Assembly: GCA_039707655.1 (NCBI GenBank) | Contig: CM077676.1 | Location: 431,063,379-431,127,378, forward strand | From: Elymus sibiricus | Taxonomy: Eukaryota; Streptophyta; Magnoliopsida; Poales; Poaceae | Length of the DNA: 64,000 bases | Direction of reading: 5' to 3' | Shown: positions 34,171-46,524 of the stretch, piece by piece | How positions within the stretch are numbered: position 1 is the stretch's first letter | Layout: every line of letters starts with the position of its first letter | The notes under the pieces: generated by a model | Told to the model about the DNA's origin: nothing | The model's input: the letters and a program-made list of their open reading frames with translations, nothing else | Databases searched by the model: none | Made by a program: the position numbers and the translations under genes

Positions 34171-34893
34171 TAGCGTCGATCAATTCATCGATCTTGGCGG
34201 TCAGCTCATTGTTCATCTCCTCAGTGATGGAGTTCACCTTTCTTGTGGTCGACCTTTCCACATGCCATTGGGCATGGTTTTCTTACAAGTCATAAAGTAG
34301 TTTCTTAGCTTCTTCAATTGGCCGTCCCATGATGGTTCTCCTACAGTTGTGTCTAACATGGATTTTGACATGGGGTTAAGGGCATTATAAAATACATGGA
34401 TAATAAATCACTCTTTTCACCCCCATGGTTTTGGGAAGTTTCTTATGGCCTCCTTCATGCGGTCCCATGCAGGTGCTAGTGCCTCGCGATCTTCCTGCTT
34501 AAAACCTGCAATCTGCGATCGTAGTTGCATAATTTTTGCAGGGGGGCAAAACTTAGACATAAACATGTTTCAACACAAATTACATGAAGTTATAATTCCT
34601 CTAGGCAAAACTAGAAGTCATTATTTCCTTTTTATTTTAAATAAAAAGAAAATAGAGCAACTTCAAAGTGTCAGGTTCATAATCTTTAATATGTGGCATG
34701 TCGCACAGTTCAGTAAAAGTATGCGAATGCATACCAACATCTTCGAATGTAGAGCCTCAAAATTAGTTTGTTGAACCATAGTAGCAAAACGGAGCTTAAT
34801 TTCAAATTTTTCGGTAGCAACATTGGGCAATGCCATTGGTGCACTCATAAAGTTCTCATCAGGAGTTGTAAACTCTCCGAGTTTCTTAGCCAT
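34171..34893 (-). pseudogene. Athila-like gypsy gag fossil, frameshifted
   Basis: A minus-strand start at about 34893 reads MAKKLGEFTTPDENFMSAP, then ATEKFEIKLRFATMVQQTNF. Shifted frames continue with MHSHTFTELCDMPHIKDY, then FMSKFCPPAKIMQLRSQIAG and REALAPAWDRMKEAIRNFP, ending near 34180 with ESSWDG-like PSWDGQLKKLRNYF. The order FEIK, QQ.F, PPAKI.QLR and AW.RMK is the signature of Athila-type gag as I remember it. Several shifts and stops make it a relic. The pol region is not present to the left. Confidence 0.75.
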
Positions 34894-35488
34894 GATTTTT
34901 TTTATTGAAACACGAACTAGAAAAACAAATAAAGACAAAAAGGAAAATAGAAACAAGAACTGAAACAAAAACTCCAATCTAACGACCAGTGATAGCAGTG
35001 CCTTCCCGACAATGTAGCAAAAAAACGTGGTTGATGACCATTAGTGATCCGGTTTCGAATTGCAGATAGTCCTCTTACCTTTTCCCCAAGGAGTGATCCT
35101 GGGCATTGAACCCACGGGAGGATGTGCTTATGACAAAGATTCAAACAAGATATTATTCTCGCAAAATTTTCTAGGGTCTGGACCTTTTAAACAACCTTTT
35201 AGAAGTAACCAATAATACCTTCATGGGTATGAGGACTTCTACAACCTTGTACTTATGAGCGGGATCTCGTCTTGGTCTACAACATGGCTCTGGCAGACAC
35301 CCGTTACGTGTGCTCACAACGCGATGAAGTGGGGGATGTGTCCAAAGTATGTCACGACCGGTTCACGAACTGAATTGAGAGTCAGTTGTCCAACTATTGT
35401 AACTCACCTCCTGTTTAAATGCAACAAAGCGGCCGAGTTATAGCACCTTTTAGGGTTGTATGAGATTATGAAGAGGGCATGTGACATC
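34894..35488 (-). other. Leader and possible LTR remnant of the Athila-like fossil
   Basis: On the minus strand, a stretch near 35000-35020 reads GCTACATTGTCGGGAAGG, a decayed form of the tRNA-Asp primer site used by Athila elements. The rest up to the copia insertion is probably leader and LTR, too decayed to delimit. Confidence 0.4.
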
Positions 35489-35493
35489 GACAG

Positions 35494-37597
35494 TGTAGGA
35501 GATATGCCCTAGAGGCAGTAATAACAGTTCTTTTGTATCTCCGAGTTTGTAATGAATGATTATGTTCCATGCTATAACTGCAATGATTCTCGAGTCTACA
35601 ATATCCACGAGGCTCGGAGGGAAACTCATGTGCACGTGTGGTTTAATAAACGGTGAAAAGTATTCCTAGTCATGCCTCTAAGACTAGCTCAAGTATTGCA
35701 TGATGATCCTGTTTTCCTGATCATGGGCATGACTATGCCGGAAATTTTGAGGGCACAATGTTAGTAGAACACTTGTGTTGAATCGACCCAAATTGATGTT
35801 ATGCTATGAGATACATTCGTCACAAGTTAATGGTTAATAACACAGAGATGGTTAATGTTTGCATAATTCCTTAGACCATGAGAGTATCGAGTTCCTTCGT
35901 GCTTGCTTCGTGAACTTTGGGGTTTGTTAAACATCATCCGTAACTGGGTGGCTATTACGGCAGCTTACGGGTTCACGGAAAGGTATGACAAGGAACGAGA
36001 TAGCTCAAGATTGGGATTTGCTCCTCCGACGATGGAGAGATATTCTCGGACCCTCTCGGTGTTATGGTATCCATCATCGTCTGGCCAGACACATTGTGAT
36101 TTGATCACTGGGATGCCGGAACGCCGAAACGAGAAAAGAGAACAAAACCGGTAACGAGGTAACTGGCATAGTGGACAAGTGTTGATCCACGGGGATGCCG
36201 ATAAATCTCACCTCGGGTGTTTGTAATATATCGTGAAGCAACAGGAATAGCACACGGCAACTGGAGGTTCACTCGACTATTCATTCGTGTGGGTATAGGG
36301 ATCAATATGGGTGTCCACGGTTCCGCTATTGATCATTGATCGGAAGGTGTTCCGGGTCATGTCTATACTTCACCGAACCTATAGGGTCACACGCTTAAGG
36401 GTCATCTATCTACTGAATACTAGACAGGGAGTCTGAGAGAAAGTCACCGGAAAAGTTTCGGAGACAACGGAAACGTTCCGGAGAGAACACCGGAATAGTT
36501 TCGGTAAAACTAAAAAGTTGTTTCAGAGTATACCATTAAGTCAAAATGGTTTCGGCACACGCCTGGAAATTCTTGGAGGTGCCAGAATTGTTCTGGAAAC
36601 TTCTGGGATTTTTTCGGGATAAAAACCGGAAATGTTCCGGAGCTGCCGGAACCGGTTTGGTTGCTTTTCGTAGATGAAAATCACTAATCCAGAATTGTTT
36701 CGGAATGCGTCCAAAATCATTTTTGTGGGTACTGGAATTATTCTAAGACCCACAGAAATATTTTTGGATTTAACGGTCGCGGAAAAATGTTTTTGTGAAT
36801 AGTGAAAATCACTTTATGGTTACTATTTTGGATAGCCACCTTTTAGGACTTTAGTCAAAGTTCTAGAAGGAAGAGGCTTGCAAGGGAAGGAACCCCTTTT
36901 GGGGGGGGGGGCATGGGGTGGCCGGCCAAGGGTGGTGCTCCTCCTTGGAGCTCCACATGGCCTCCCATTATGCCCCTAATACCCATCATATGTGACCTAA
37001 TGCATGGGTGTTTTGGTATTTTTTGGAGGTACCCTTCCCCTTGGCTTTCCTATAAATAGAGGTGGAGAGGAGCTCTCCACACTCATCCCTTGCTCTCATA
37101 CACATGCCATGCATTATCTGGCTTTCTCTCTCCCTCCCATGAAATAGTTTCGTAGAGCTGAAAGGCTGTCTGGGTTCCGACAGGAACTAGTTCTGGACGG
37201 CGAATCCCTGCCGGATAGCTGACACCGTATGTGTGCAACCCCTTAGAGAGGTCGTAGTTTCAATCTTTTGCCCGAGGGGCTGTTCGAGGGTCCTCCCAAA
37301 GGGCTGTCCGAGTTACCGTTCGAGCTTCGAGGGTCCTCCCGAAGGGCTGTCCGTGACATCGTCCGAGGGACTGTCCGACCGCCTCCCGAAGGGCTGTCCG
37401 ACGAGGGAGTACATCCTCGCGGAGGGAAGGTTGTAAATCCTAGCTGCGGGGATCTGCACCGACGATCTACATCGACTCTACTTCCGCTGCGCTACGAGTC
37501 GGTAATGATCAGATCAAACCCTGTATGCAGTCTCCATAGTGGTCCTGGGCGTGCTCGCTGTACCGAATTTTTTTGTTTTCTGTCGCGTTCCCCTATA
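35494..37597 (+). repeat. 5' LTR of the copia element
   Basis: Aligns with 42978-45037 over its length with few differences; the main length difference lies near 37300, where the 5' copy has an additional CCGAGTTACCGTTCGAGCTT-type unit in a GGGCTGTCCGA repeat region. Confidence 0.93.
37051..37058 (+). promoter_or_regulatory. TATA box in the copia 5' LTR
   Basis: CTTTCCTATAAATAGAGG, repeated at 44534-44541 in the 3' LTR. Position within the last quarter of the LTR fits the element promoter. Confidence 0.65.
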
Positions 37598-37598
37598 G

Positions 37599-37612
37599 TG
37601 GCATCAAGAGCC
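37599..37612 (+). other. Primer-binding site of the copia element, diverged
   Basis: TGGCATCAAGAGCC lies one base after the LTR. It resembles the tRNA-Met complement TGGTATCAGAGCC with a substitution and an extra A. Confidence 0.7.
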
Positions 37613-38983
37613 TTGCTATGCGTAGATGCAGGTTACGATCTAGAATACATAGAGATGTATGAGTATTGCATAATATAATTTTGGAGTAGATGAGATCTAT
37701 TGCTGAAAATTATTTATGCGGGTGGCAGATGAAATCTGTTACCCGATGTTCTTGTTGCTTCCCTAGAATTTGCATATTTCTGATCTTGAAACGGCATGGT
37801 GGAATTTCACAAAGTTCTGGCAATCCGCGATCCTGATTGATCAACGAAGTGCTATCAGTTCTTTGGTTTCCACCATAGTTGAGAGAAAAATGAAATTTCG
37901 CAGACGAAAGGGCAATGCAGATATGATCTGCACGGGGGTCATGCGTATGACGAAGTTTAGTATGGTTCTCGAGATTTTATTATCTCGTGTTTCATACACC
38001 CCGCAATGTTAATCTAGCGACTTGAATAATCATACTTGATGATAAACGTTGGTACCTGCGGTTTAAGTCAAAACCTTAGAAGCCACGTAAAATAAAATTT
38101 TGCATAAATCGATTAGAGGCGTCTAACTTGGTTTTGCAGGATGTGCATGTGATGTGGTATAGCAGCTCTCATATTAATTCGATTATGTATGAGATGACTA
38201 TATGATGTAAATTTATTAACATGACCTACGTGTTATGATTCGGCATGATGGCTGGAGCCATATGATTGTCACTTTAATGACCTGCGTGTCAACCTTAAGT
38301 AATGCACTTATTTTATTAGCTATAGAGATAGCAATATTATCTGGTGCATCGACAAGGTGGTGGCAATCTTCGCGAAGGTGAACACCGACGCAAATGCCGA
38401 AGACGAAGAAATTAAAGACTTCTCCGTCAGAAAGGGCTATACCATATCATGCTATTATGAATTGACTGAGATGTTTATCCCTCTTGATGCACCCTTCTTG
38501 ATTGCGCGGTAGTCGCTTTTTATTAGAGTGATCTCTCACTTAAAAATATCAAAGTAGTTAGTGTTCACCCAAGTGTAGCACCGTCTGAAATTCGTATCTT
38601 TTCGGGGTGCGCCATGTCCACATGGGTACGAACGAATCGAGAAGAATGAGGCGGGTGAGGTCAGACCTCGCAGCAAGATCACTTGGTTGTCTTTGACGTT
38701 CAGGCAGGATAGTCCTGAGCTCGGAAAACACCCATCGAAAGATGAACAAGAGTCACATAGAGATGTGATCGGCAAGTTTGCCTACCGATTGAAATTCTCG
38801 TTATCAGTGATGTCCACATCAATGGCGTTGAATTGAAATGTGGATCCTGAATCACTCATAAATCAATTTTGAGAGATATTGATTTGAGTGGGAGCGCACT
38901 TTAGAATAAAATTGTTTATTCACTGGTGCAAATTAATTATGAACAAAGTCTAAGTGAAACTTGTGTTTACCGTTGTAGATCAA
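37613..38983 (+). other. Leader region of the copia element
   Basis: 1.37 kb between primer site and gag with no long frame. A long untranslated leader is usual for Angela/BARE elements. Confidence 0.6.
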
Positions 38984-41900
38984 ATGGCTCGCAACACCGC
39001 GTTCAACTTAGGCCCAATGTTAGAGAAAGAGAAGTTAGCTGTGACTGGAAACAACTATGCGGACTGGGTCCGTAACATGAGGATTGTCCTCAGGAGCGCT
39101 AAGAGGATGTATGTGCTTGAATCTCCTCTTCCAGCTAAACCGGCGGTAACTGCCCCGGAAGATGAACAAAATGTCTGGGCCACTAAGGATGATGATTACA
39201 ACTTAGTGCAGTGCCTTATGCTAGCTTGCATGAGTCCAGAGCTTTAAAAACGTTTTGAATTCCATAATGCCCGCGATATGATCCGGGAATTGGATGCTCT
39301 ATACAAGAAAACCGCACGGTCTGAACGGTTTGATATCATGAAGGCCGTGATGGATTGCAAGATGGCTGAGGGCAGTTCAGTTGGCGAACACATAGTCAAA
39401 ATGATTGGCTATGCTGAAAGGCTTAAAACCTTGGAATTTCCAATTCCACCAGCCCATATGATGGACATGTTGCTTTCTTCACTCCCCCCGTCTTACGACG
39501 GTTTTGTCATGAACTACAACATGAGTGGGATGGAGAAGACACCAAATGAGGTGCTCGCCATGCTGAAAACTGCGAAAGGAGGACTGCGGAAAAATCGCAA
39601 GCAAGTGTTGCTTGTGAATAAAATCGCGAGTTTCAAAAAGAAAGGCAAGTCCAAGAAGGGCAAGGGCGCCGGTAAGACCGGCTCCCAAAGCAACTCTAAG
39701 GGCGGAGCCAAGAATGAAACTGAGTGCTTCTACTGCAAGGGCACAGGACACTGGAAGAGAAACTGCAAGAAGTATCTGGAAGATAAGAAGTCCGGGAAAA
39801 CCGGAAAAGGTATAATTGTTATACAGGTTAATGTCATTGACGTTTTGCTTGCTACCGAAAATTCTAAGTCTTGGGTATTTGATACCGGATTGGTTGCTCA
39901 CATTTGCAACTCGATACAAGGGCTTCAGAAGGTGCGTAAGCTGGCAAAGAATGAAGTCGTGATGCGTGTCGGGAACGGCGCTGGGATCGCCGCTCAAGCC
40001 GTCGGCATTATGCCTCTACGTCCCCCTTCAGGATTTACCCTAGAACTAAGTAACTGTTATTTTGTTCCAGCATTGTGTAGAAACATTATCTCTGGATCAT
40101 GTTTAGTACACGATGGGTATTTCTTCAAGTCTGAGAACAATGGTTGTTCACTTTATTGTAAGGATATGGTTTATGGATTTGCACCCATTGTTGGGGGTCT
40201 TTTCATACTGAATCTTGAATGTGGAAATGATGTCTTTAACGTGAATGCTAAACGCCTTAAGAAGGCTGATACCACCACCACTTTCATGTGGCACTGTCGG
40301 CTTGGCCACATCAGAAAGAAATGCATGCAAAGACTCCATAAAGATGGAGTTTTACCGTCCTTTGATTTTGAATCATTTGACACATGTGAAGCTTGCTTGA
40401 TGGGGAAAATGACCAAGACGCCGTTCACGGGTCATCCTGAACGGGCGGGTGAATTGTTGGAAATAATACATAGTGATGTATGTGGTCCGATGAGCACGGC
40501 CGCACGGAGTGGTTATTTCTACTTCGTGACTTTTACTGATGATTTAAGTAGGTATGGATATATCTATTTGATGAAGCATAAGTCGGAAACCTTTGAAAAC
40601 TTCAAAGAATTTCAGAATGAGGTAGAAAATCATCGTAACAAAAGGATTAAGTTTCCGCGATAAGATCGCGGGGCGAATATCTTGGTCATGAGTTTAGCCA
40701 ACATCTGAGTGATCGTGGAATCGTTTCACAGCTTACGCCTCCCGGAACTCCACAGCGAAACGGAGTGTCGGAACGACGTAACCGAACCTTGTTAGACATG
40801 GTAAGGTCGATGATGTCTCTTACAAATCTGCCGATATCTTTGTGGGGTCACGCACTACTCACTGCCGCTTATACATTAAACAGAGCACCGTCTAAGTCTG
40901 TTGAGACGACACCATACGAGTTATGGCATGGGAAGAAACCCAATTTGTCACATCTCAAAATCTGGGGTTGTGAAACTTATGTAAAATGTTTACAACCAAG
41001 CAAACTCGATCCCAGATCAGACAAATGTTACTTTGTAGGTTATCCCAATGAAATAGTTGGGTATTCTTTCTACCAACCCTCCGAGCGCAAAGTGTTTGTC
41101 GCTAAAAACAGAGTCTTTCTCGAGAAAGAGTTTCTCGCTAAAGAATTAAGTGGGAGGACAATGCAGCTTGATGAGATTAGTGAATCTTCGGCAACCGTTG
41201 ATATGGCTAAGGAACCGGAATAAAGTCTACTAATTATCCCTACAATCGAGCCGGAAGTTGTCGCATGTGATGCGGAAACTTCAGACAAGTTTGTATTTGA
41301 ACCGCGCAGATCAGGTAGGGCTGTCGAGCCACCTGAGTGGTTTCATAACGAAATCTTCATTCTTGAAGACGATGAACCTGCGCACTATAAGGAGGCGATG
41401 ACGGGGCCCAGCTCAAGGGAATGGCACAAAGCCATGAGATCCGAAATGGAATCCATGTACGAAAATCAAGTTTGGAACTTGGTAGAACTTCCAAAAGGCG
41501 TAAAGCCCATTGGTTGTAAATGGATTTTCAAAAAAAATACGGACGCGGATGGTAACATTACTATCCATAAAGCTAGACTTGTCGCGAAAGGGTTCACGCA
41601 AGTTCCTGGAGTGGACTACGACGAGACTTTCTCGCCTGTAGCTATGCTTAAGTCTGTACGGATATTACTAGCAATAGCTGCTTATTTCGATTATGAAATA
41701 TGGCAGATGGACGTCAAAACGGCTTTCCTAAATGGAAATCTCAAAGAAGATGTATACATGATACAGCCTGAAGGTTTTGTCGTTCATGAGAATGCTGGAA
41801 AGGTATGCAAGCTTCAGAAAGCCATTTATGGTCTGAAGCAAGCATCAAGGAGCTGGAACATTCGTTTTGATGAAGTAGTCAAAGAGTTTGGCTTCATCAG

Positions 41901-42946
41901 GAATGACGAAGAATCTTGTGTTTACAAGAAGTTTAGTGGGAGCGCAAAAGCATTTCTAATCTTGTATGTGGATGACATATTGTTGATTGGAAATGATATG
42001 AATTTTTTTAGCGAAATAAAAGACTCATTGAAGAAGAGTTTTTCAATGAAAGACTTAGGCGAAGCGGCATATGTATTGGGCATCAAAATCTATAGAGATA
42101 GATCAAAACGCCTGATAGCGCTTAGCCAAAGCATGTACATTGACAAGGTGTTGAAAAGGTTCAACATGGAGAACTCCAAGAAAGGCCTACTCCCCATGTC
42201 ACCTAGCATAGTGCTTTGCAAGAATCAGTGTCCTCGGACTCTCGATGAGCGAGTACAAATGAATGATGTTCCATATGCCTCGGCAGTTGGTTCTATTATG
42301 CATGCCATGCTATGTACAAGACTGAACGTTTCCTATGCGCTAAGTGTTAGCAGCCGGTACCAAAGTGATCCAGGACTGGAACACTGGGCCACAGTCAAAA
42401 GTATTCTTAAGTACCTCAGAAGGACCAAGGATTTACTACTTGTGTACGGAGGTGATGAAGAGCTCATTGTAAGTGGTTACACTGATGCAGGCTTCATGAC
42501 TGACCCAGATGACTTCAAATCTCAATCAGGCTATGTTTTCATATTGAATGGCGGCGCAGTTGATTGGAAAAGTTCCAAACAAAAAGACTGTGGCGGATTC
42601 TACGACAGAGGCGGAATATGTTGCAGCTTCAGAAGCCTCCAAGGAGACGGTATGGATCAAGCAATTTCTTAAAGACCTTGGTGTGATTCCATGTGCTCTG
42701 GACCCGGTGGAGATCTATTGTGATAATAGTGGCGTCGTGGCTCAGGCAAGGGAGCCAAGTTCGCACCATAAGACAAGACATATTGAACGCAAATATAAAC
42801 TTATTTGACATCATGTCGAAGCAGGTTTAGTGAAAGTACGCAAAGTTCACACGGATTTGAACGTGTCAGACCTGATGACAAAGCCTCTACCACGAGCAAA
42901 GCATGAGCAGCACCGGATAGCCATTGGTGTTAGGGAAGCCATGTAA
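38984..42946 (+). pseudogene. Copia gag-pol polyprotein, four stops and one frameshift
   Basis: ATG at 38984 begins MARNTAFNLGPMLEKEKL. Gag: NYADWVRNMRIVLRSAKR, then TAA at 39245, then DALYKKTARSERFD and LLSSLPPSYDGFV. CCHC knuckle CFYCKGTGHWKRNC. Protease WVFDTG. Integrase: HCRLGHIRKKCMQRL with CEACLMGK, SDVCGPMSTAARSG, FTDDLSRYGYIY; TAA at 40661 just before DRGGEYLGHEF; then NGVSERRNRTLLDMV. TAA at 41221. RT: WIFKKNTDADGNITIHKARL, MDVKTAFLNGNL and the intact YVDDILLIGND box. Frameshift near 42585, then RNase H DSTTEAEYVAASEASKE and YCDNSGVVAQA; TGA at 42806; end GVREAM with TAA at 42944-42946. Confidence 0.94.
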
Positions 42947-42964
42947 CTGGATTATGACTCTAGT

Positions 42965-42977
42965 GCAAGTGGGAGTC
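42965..42977 (+). other. Polypurine tract of the copia element
   Basis: GCAAGTGGGAGTC directly precedes the 3' LTR, as in BARE-type elements. Confidence 0.8.
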
Positions 42978-45037
42978 TGTAGGAGATATGCCCTAGAGGC
43001 AGTAATAATAGTTATTTTGTATCTCCCAGTTTGTAATGAATGTTTATGTTCCATGCTATAACTGCAATGATTCTCAAGTCTACAATATCCATGAGGCTCG
43101 GAGGGAAACTCATGTGCACGTGTGGTTTAATAAATGGTGAAAAATATTCCTAGTCATGCCTCTAAGACTAGCTCAAGTATTGCATGATGATCCTGTTTTC
43201 CTGATCATGGGCATGACTATGCCGGCAATTTTGAGGGCACAATGTTAGTAGAACACTTGTGTTGAATCGACCCAAATTGATGTTATGCTATGAGATACAT
43301 TCGTCATAAGTTAATGGTTAATAACACAGAGATGGTTAATGTTTGCATAATTCCTTAGACCATGAGAGTATCGAGTTCCTTCGTGCTTGCTTCATGAACT
43401 TCGGGGTTTGTTAAACGTCATCCGTAAATGGGTGGCTATTACGGCAGCTTACGGGTTCACGGAAAGGTATGACAAGGAACGAGATAGCTCAAGATTGGGA
43501 TTTGCTCCTGCGACGATGGAGATATTCTCGGACCCTCTCGGTGTTATGGTATCCATCATCGTCTGGCCAGACACATTGTGATTTGATCACTGGGATGCCG
43601 GAACGCGGAAACGAGAAAAGAGAACAAAACCGGTAACGAGGTAACTGGCATAGTGGAGAAGTGTGGATCCACGGGGATGCCGATAAATCTCACCTCAGGT
43701 GTTTGTAATATATCGTGAAGCAACAGGAATAGCACACGGCAACTGGAGGTTCACTCGACTATTCATTCGTGTGGGTATAGGGATCAATATGGGTGTCCAT
43801 GGTTCCGCTATTGATCATTGATCGGAAGGTGTTCCGAGTCATGTCTATACTTCACCGAACCTATAGGGCCACACGCTTAAGGGTCATCTATCTGCTGAAT
43901 ACTAGACAGGGAGTCTGAGAGAAAGTCACCGGAAAAGTTTCGGAGACAACGGAAACGTTCCGGAGAGAACACCGGAATAGTTTCGGTAAAACTGAAAAGT
44001 TGTTTCAGAGTATACCATTAGGTCAAATTGGTTTCGGCACACGCCTGGAAATTCTTGGAGGGTGCCAGAATTGTTCTGGAAACTTCTGGGATTTTTCCGG
44101 GATAAAAACCGGAAATGTTCCGGAGCTGCCGGAACCGGTTTGGTTGCTTTTCGCAGATGAACATCACTAATCCGGAATTATTTCGGAACGCGTCCAAAAT
44201 CATTTTTGTGGATACTGGAATTATTCTAAGACCCACAGCAATATTTTCGGATTTAACGGTCGCGGAAAAATGTTTCCGTGAATAGTGAAAATCACTTTAT
44301 GGTTACTATTTTGGATAGCCACCTTTTAGGACTTTAGTCAAAGTTCTAGAAGGAAGATGCTTGCAAGGGAAGGAACCCCTTTTGGGGGGCCCCCCATGGG
44401 GTGGCCGGCCAAGGGTGGTGCTCCTCCTTGGAGCTCCCCATGGCCTCCCATTATGCCCTTAATACCCATCATATGTGACCTAATGCATGGGTGTTTTGGT
44501 ATTTTTTGGAGGGACCCTTCCCCTTGGCTTTCCTATAAATAGAGGTGGAGAGGAGCTCTCCACACTCATCCCTTGCTCTCATACACATGCCATGCATTAT
44601 CTGGCTTTCTCTCTCCCTCCCACGAAATAGTTTCGTAGAGCCGAAAGGCTGTCTGGGTTCCGGCAGGAATTAGTTCTGGATGGCAAAGCCCTACCGGATA
44701 GCTGACACCATATGTGTGCAACCCCGTAGAGAGGTCGTAGTTTCGATCTTTTGCCCGATGGGCTGTTCGAGGGTCCTCCCGAAGGGTTGTCCGTGACATC
44801 GTCCGAGGGACTGTCCGACCGCCTCCCGAAGGGCTGTCCGACGAGGGAGTACATCCTTGCGGTTGGGAGGTTGTAAATCCTAGTTGCGGGGATCTGCACC
44901 GACGATTTACATCGACTCTACTTCCGCTGCGTTACGAGTCGGTAATGATCAGATCAAACCCTATATGCTGTCTCCATAGTGGTCCTGGGCGTGCTCGCTG
45001 TACCGAATTTTTTTGTTTTCTGTCGCGTTCCCCTACA
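42978..45037 (+). repeat. 3' LTR of the copia element
   Basis: TGTAGGAGATATG to TCCCCTACA, followed by the GACAG duplication. The TATA box is at 44534-44541. Confidence 0.93.
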
Positions 45038-45252
45038 GACAGGGAAGGTGAAGCTGTACTAGATTTTTTTTTATCCAAAGTCCTGTACAGGAAATTGGTC
45101 TTCTCGGTCAGAATAATATACATGAAATAGTAGCCATCTCCTCTTGGTACCTTTGGCAGGAAAGAAGGAAAATTGTCCATGGTGAGAAAACACATAATTC
45201 TAATCAAATAGTATCAATCATCAAAGCTTTAACAACGAACTTTGTCACATCA

Positions 45253-45744
45253 TTGGATCCAAAGGCAACGACGAAGAAAGATGGGTGGCTGAAACTACCA
45301 GCTGGTTTTGTCAAACGTAACGTGGATGCAAATTTTGATCAAGACCTCCTAAAAGGTGCATCTGGACTGGTCCGTTGTGATTCATCTGGTAATTTTCTAG
45401 CTGTAGCTAACTGGAAGATCAACGTCTTTATGGATGTACTATCTGCTGAAGTTATGACATTACGTTGGCGTTTATCTCTAGCCCAAACAGAGGGATGTAA
45501 CAAGTTGTTGATTAACTCAGACAACTTAGAAGTTGTGAAAACTATGAAGAATGGTGGTCGATCAATTGGGAAAGTAGTGGCGATTTTTGATGACTATTAC
45601 AGTCTTCTTGCGAGTTTCCTTGTACTAATTTTTTATCATTGTAGTAGAGTAGCTAATGACGTAGCGCATGAGTTAGCTAGGATTGCCATGAGAGTTCCTT
45701 CTTGGATGATGCCCCATCGGAGCTTCTTCTCTCTTGTTGAATGA
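45253..45744 (+). pseudogene. RNase H-like (RVT_3) domain, LINE ORF2 C-terminal fragment
   Basis: A 163-codon open frame without an ATG near its start. It reads GWLKLPAGFVKRNVDANFD, then GASGLVRCDSSGNFLA, DVLSAEVMTLRWRLSLAQTE, LLINSDNLEVV and SRVANDVAHELARIA. The acidic residues in NVDANF, SAEVMTLR and NSDN fit the RNase H catalytic set, and the HELAR tail is typical of the RVT_3 domain attached to plant LINE-type proteins. The reverse transcriptase part is not upstream, because the copia element ends only 215 bp away. A stand-alone host RNase H-like gene is less likely. Confidence 0.7.
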
Positions 45745-45777
45745 TGTAATCATTATCACTTGTTGCAGGGGCGGAGA

Positions 45778-45809
45778 CCGTGTGTGTGTGTGGGGGGGGG
45801 GGGGGGGGT
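45778..45809 (+). repeat. Simple repeat, (GT)n followed by a G run
   Basis: GTGTGTGTGTGTG then about 18 G. Possibly length-variable. Confidence 0.9.
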
Positions 45810-46224
45810 CCATGAAATTGTAGCAGGGGCAAGTACTAATATGCTGTCTATGTAGGCCATTACCAAAGAGTAAACACGACCTTTGTTTTAAGTTCCCCCA
45901 ATTCCAAACATGTTGGTCAGCCCAAGCCCAAAATGGCATTGGTATGACCGTGTGTTAACTGATCGATGCGTACATACTTCCCCTTCCACGTTGTTCTACT
46001 CAACAACTCCACTGCACCCCTCGGCACCAAAGGCTAGGGCTTCGTCAAGATTTTTCCATCGAGCCTCCTATGACCGGCGATGACGCATGCTACAACCAGG
46101 TGATCTGCTGCCCCTATTGCCGGACGTCTCTATGGCTGATCTCTCCAATCCCGAGTCTCATAGCATGGCTTAAGCATTGGGGTCAATTGACCCCAATGAA
46201 ATTAGGTAATCCTTCATTAGTTTA

Positions 46225-46471
46225 CTATTCCCTCTATCCATATATATAGGGCCTAATGCGTTTTTCGAGGCTAACTTTGACCATATGTATGTTAGAGCAA
46301 TAGTATATGACATGCAAGTTACACAAGACATGCCATCAAATTCGTACGTGAAAGAAGCTTCCAATGATATAATTTTCACATTATACTTCTCACATACTAT
46401 TAATCATATCAATAGTCAATGACATTCTCGAAAAACGCATTAGGCCCTATATATATGGATGGAGGGAGTAG
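46225..46471. mobile_element. Stowaway-type MITE, 247 bp
   Basis: Ends CTATTCCCTCTATCCATATA and, inverted, CTACTCCCTCCATCCATATA, with arms matching to GGGCCTAATGCGTTTTTCGAG. The TA dinucleotide flanks both ends (46223-46224 and 46472-46473). Non-coding; Tc1/Mariner-related by its ends. Confidence 0.88.
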
Positions 46472-46524
46472 TACTAATTACTGTTCATTTATTGAAGATG
46501 ACCCCACTGTCATAGACATGACCC

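Larger units (their letters stand above)
35494..45037 (+). mobile_element. Ty1/copia LTR retrotransposon, Angela/BARE-type, full length
   Basis: 9544 bp with LTRs of 2104 and 2060 bp, flanked by GACAG on both sides (35489-35493 and 45038-45042). LTRs open TGTAGGAGATATGCCCTAGA. The interior holds a primer site, a 1.4 kb leader, one gag-pol frame in copia order (integrase before RT) and a polypurine tract. The 5' LTR ends CCCTATA where the 3' LTR has CCCTACA. Four stops and a frameshift show it is dead, although structurally complete. Confidence 0.95.

Noticed and set aside
37233..37678. Frames in the copia LTR GGGCTGTCCGA repeat region
   Set aside because: Part of LTR sequence; repeated with changes in the other LTRs; no protein family.
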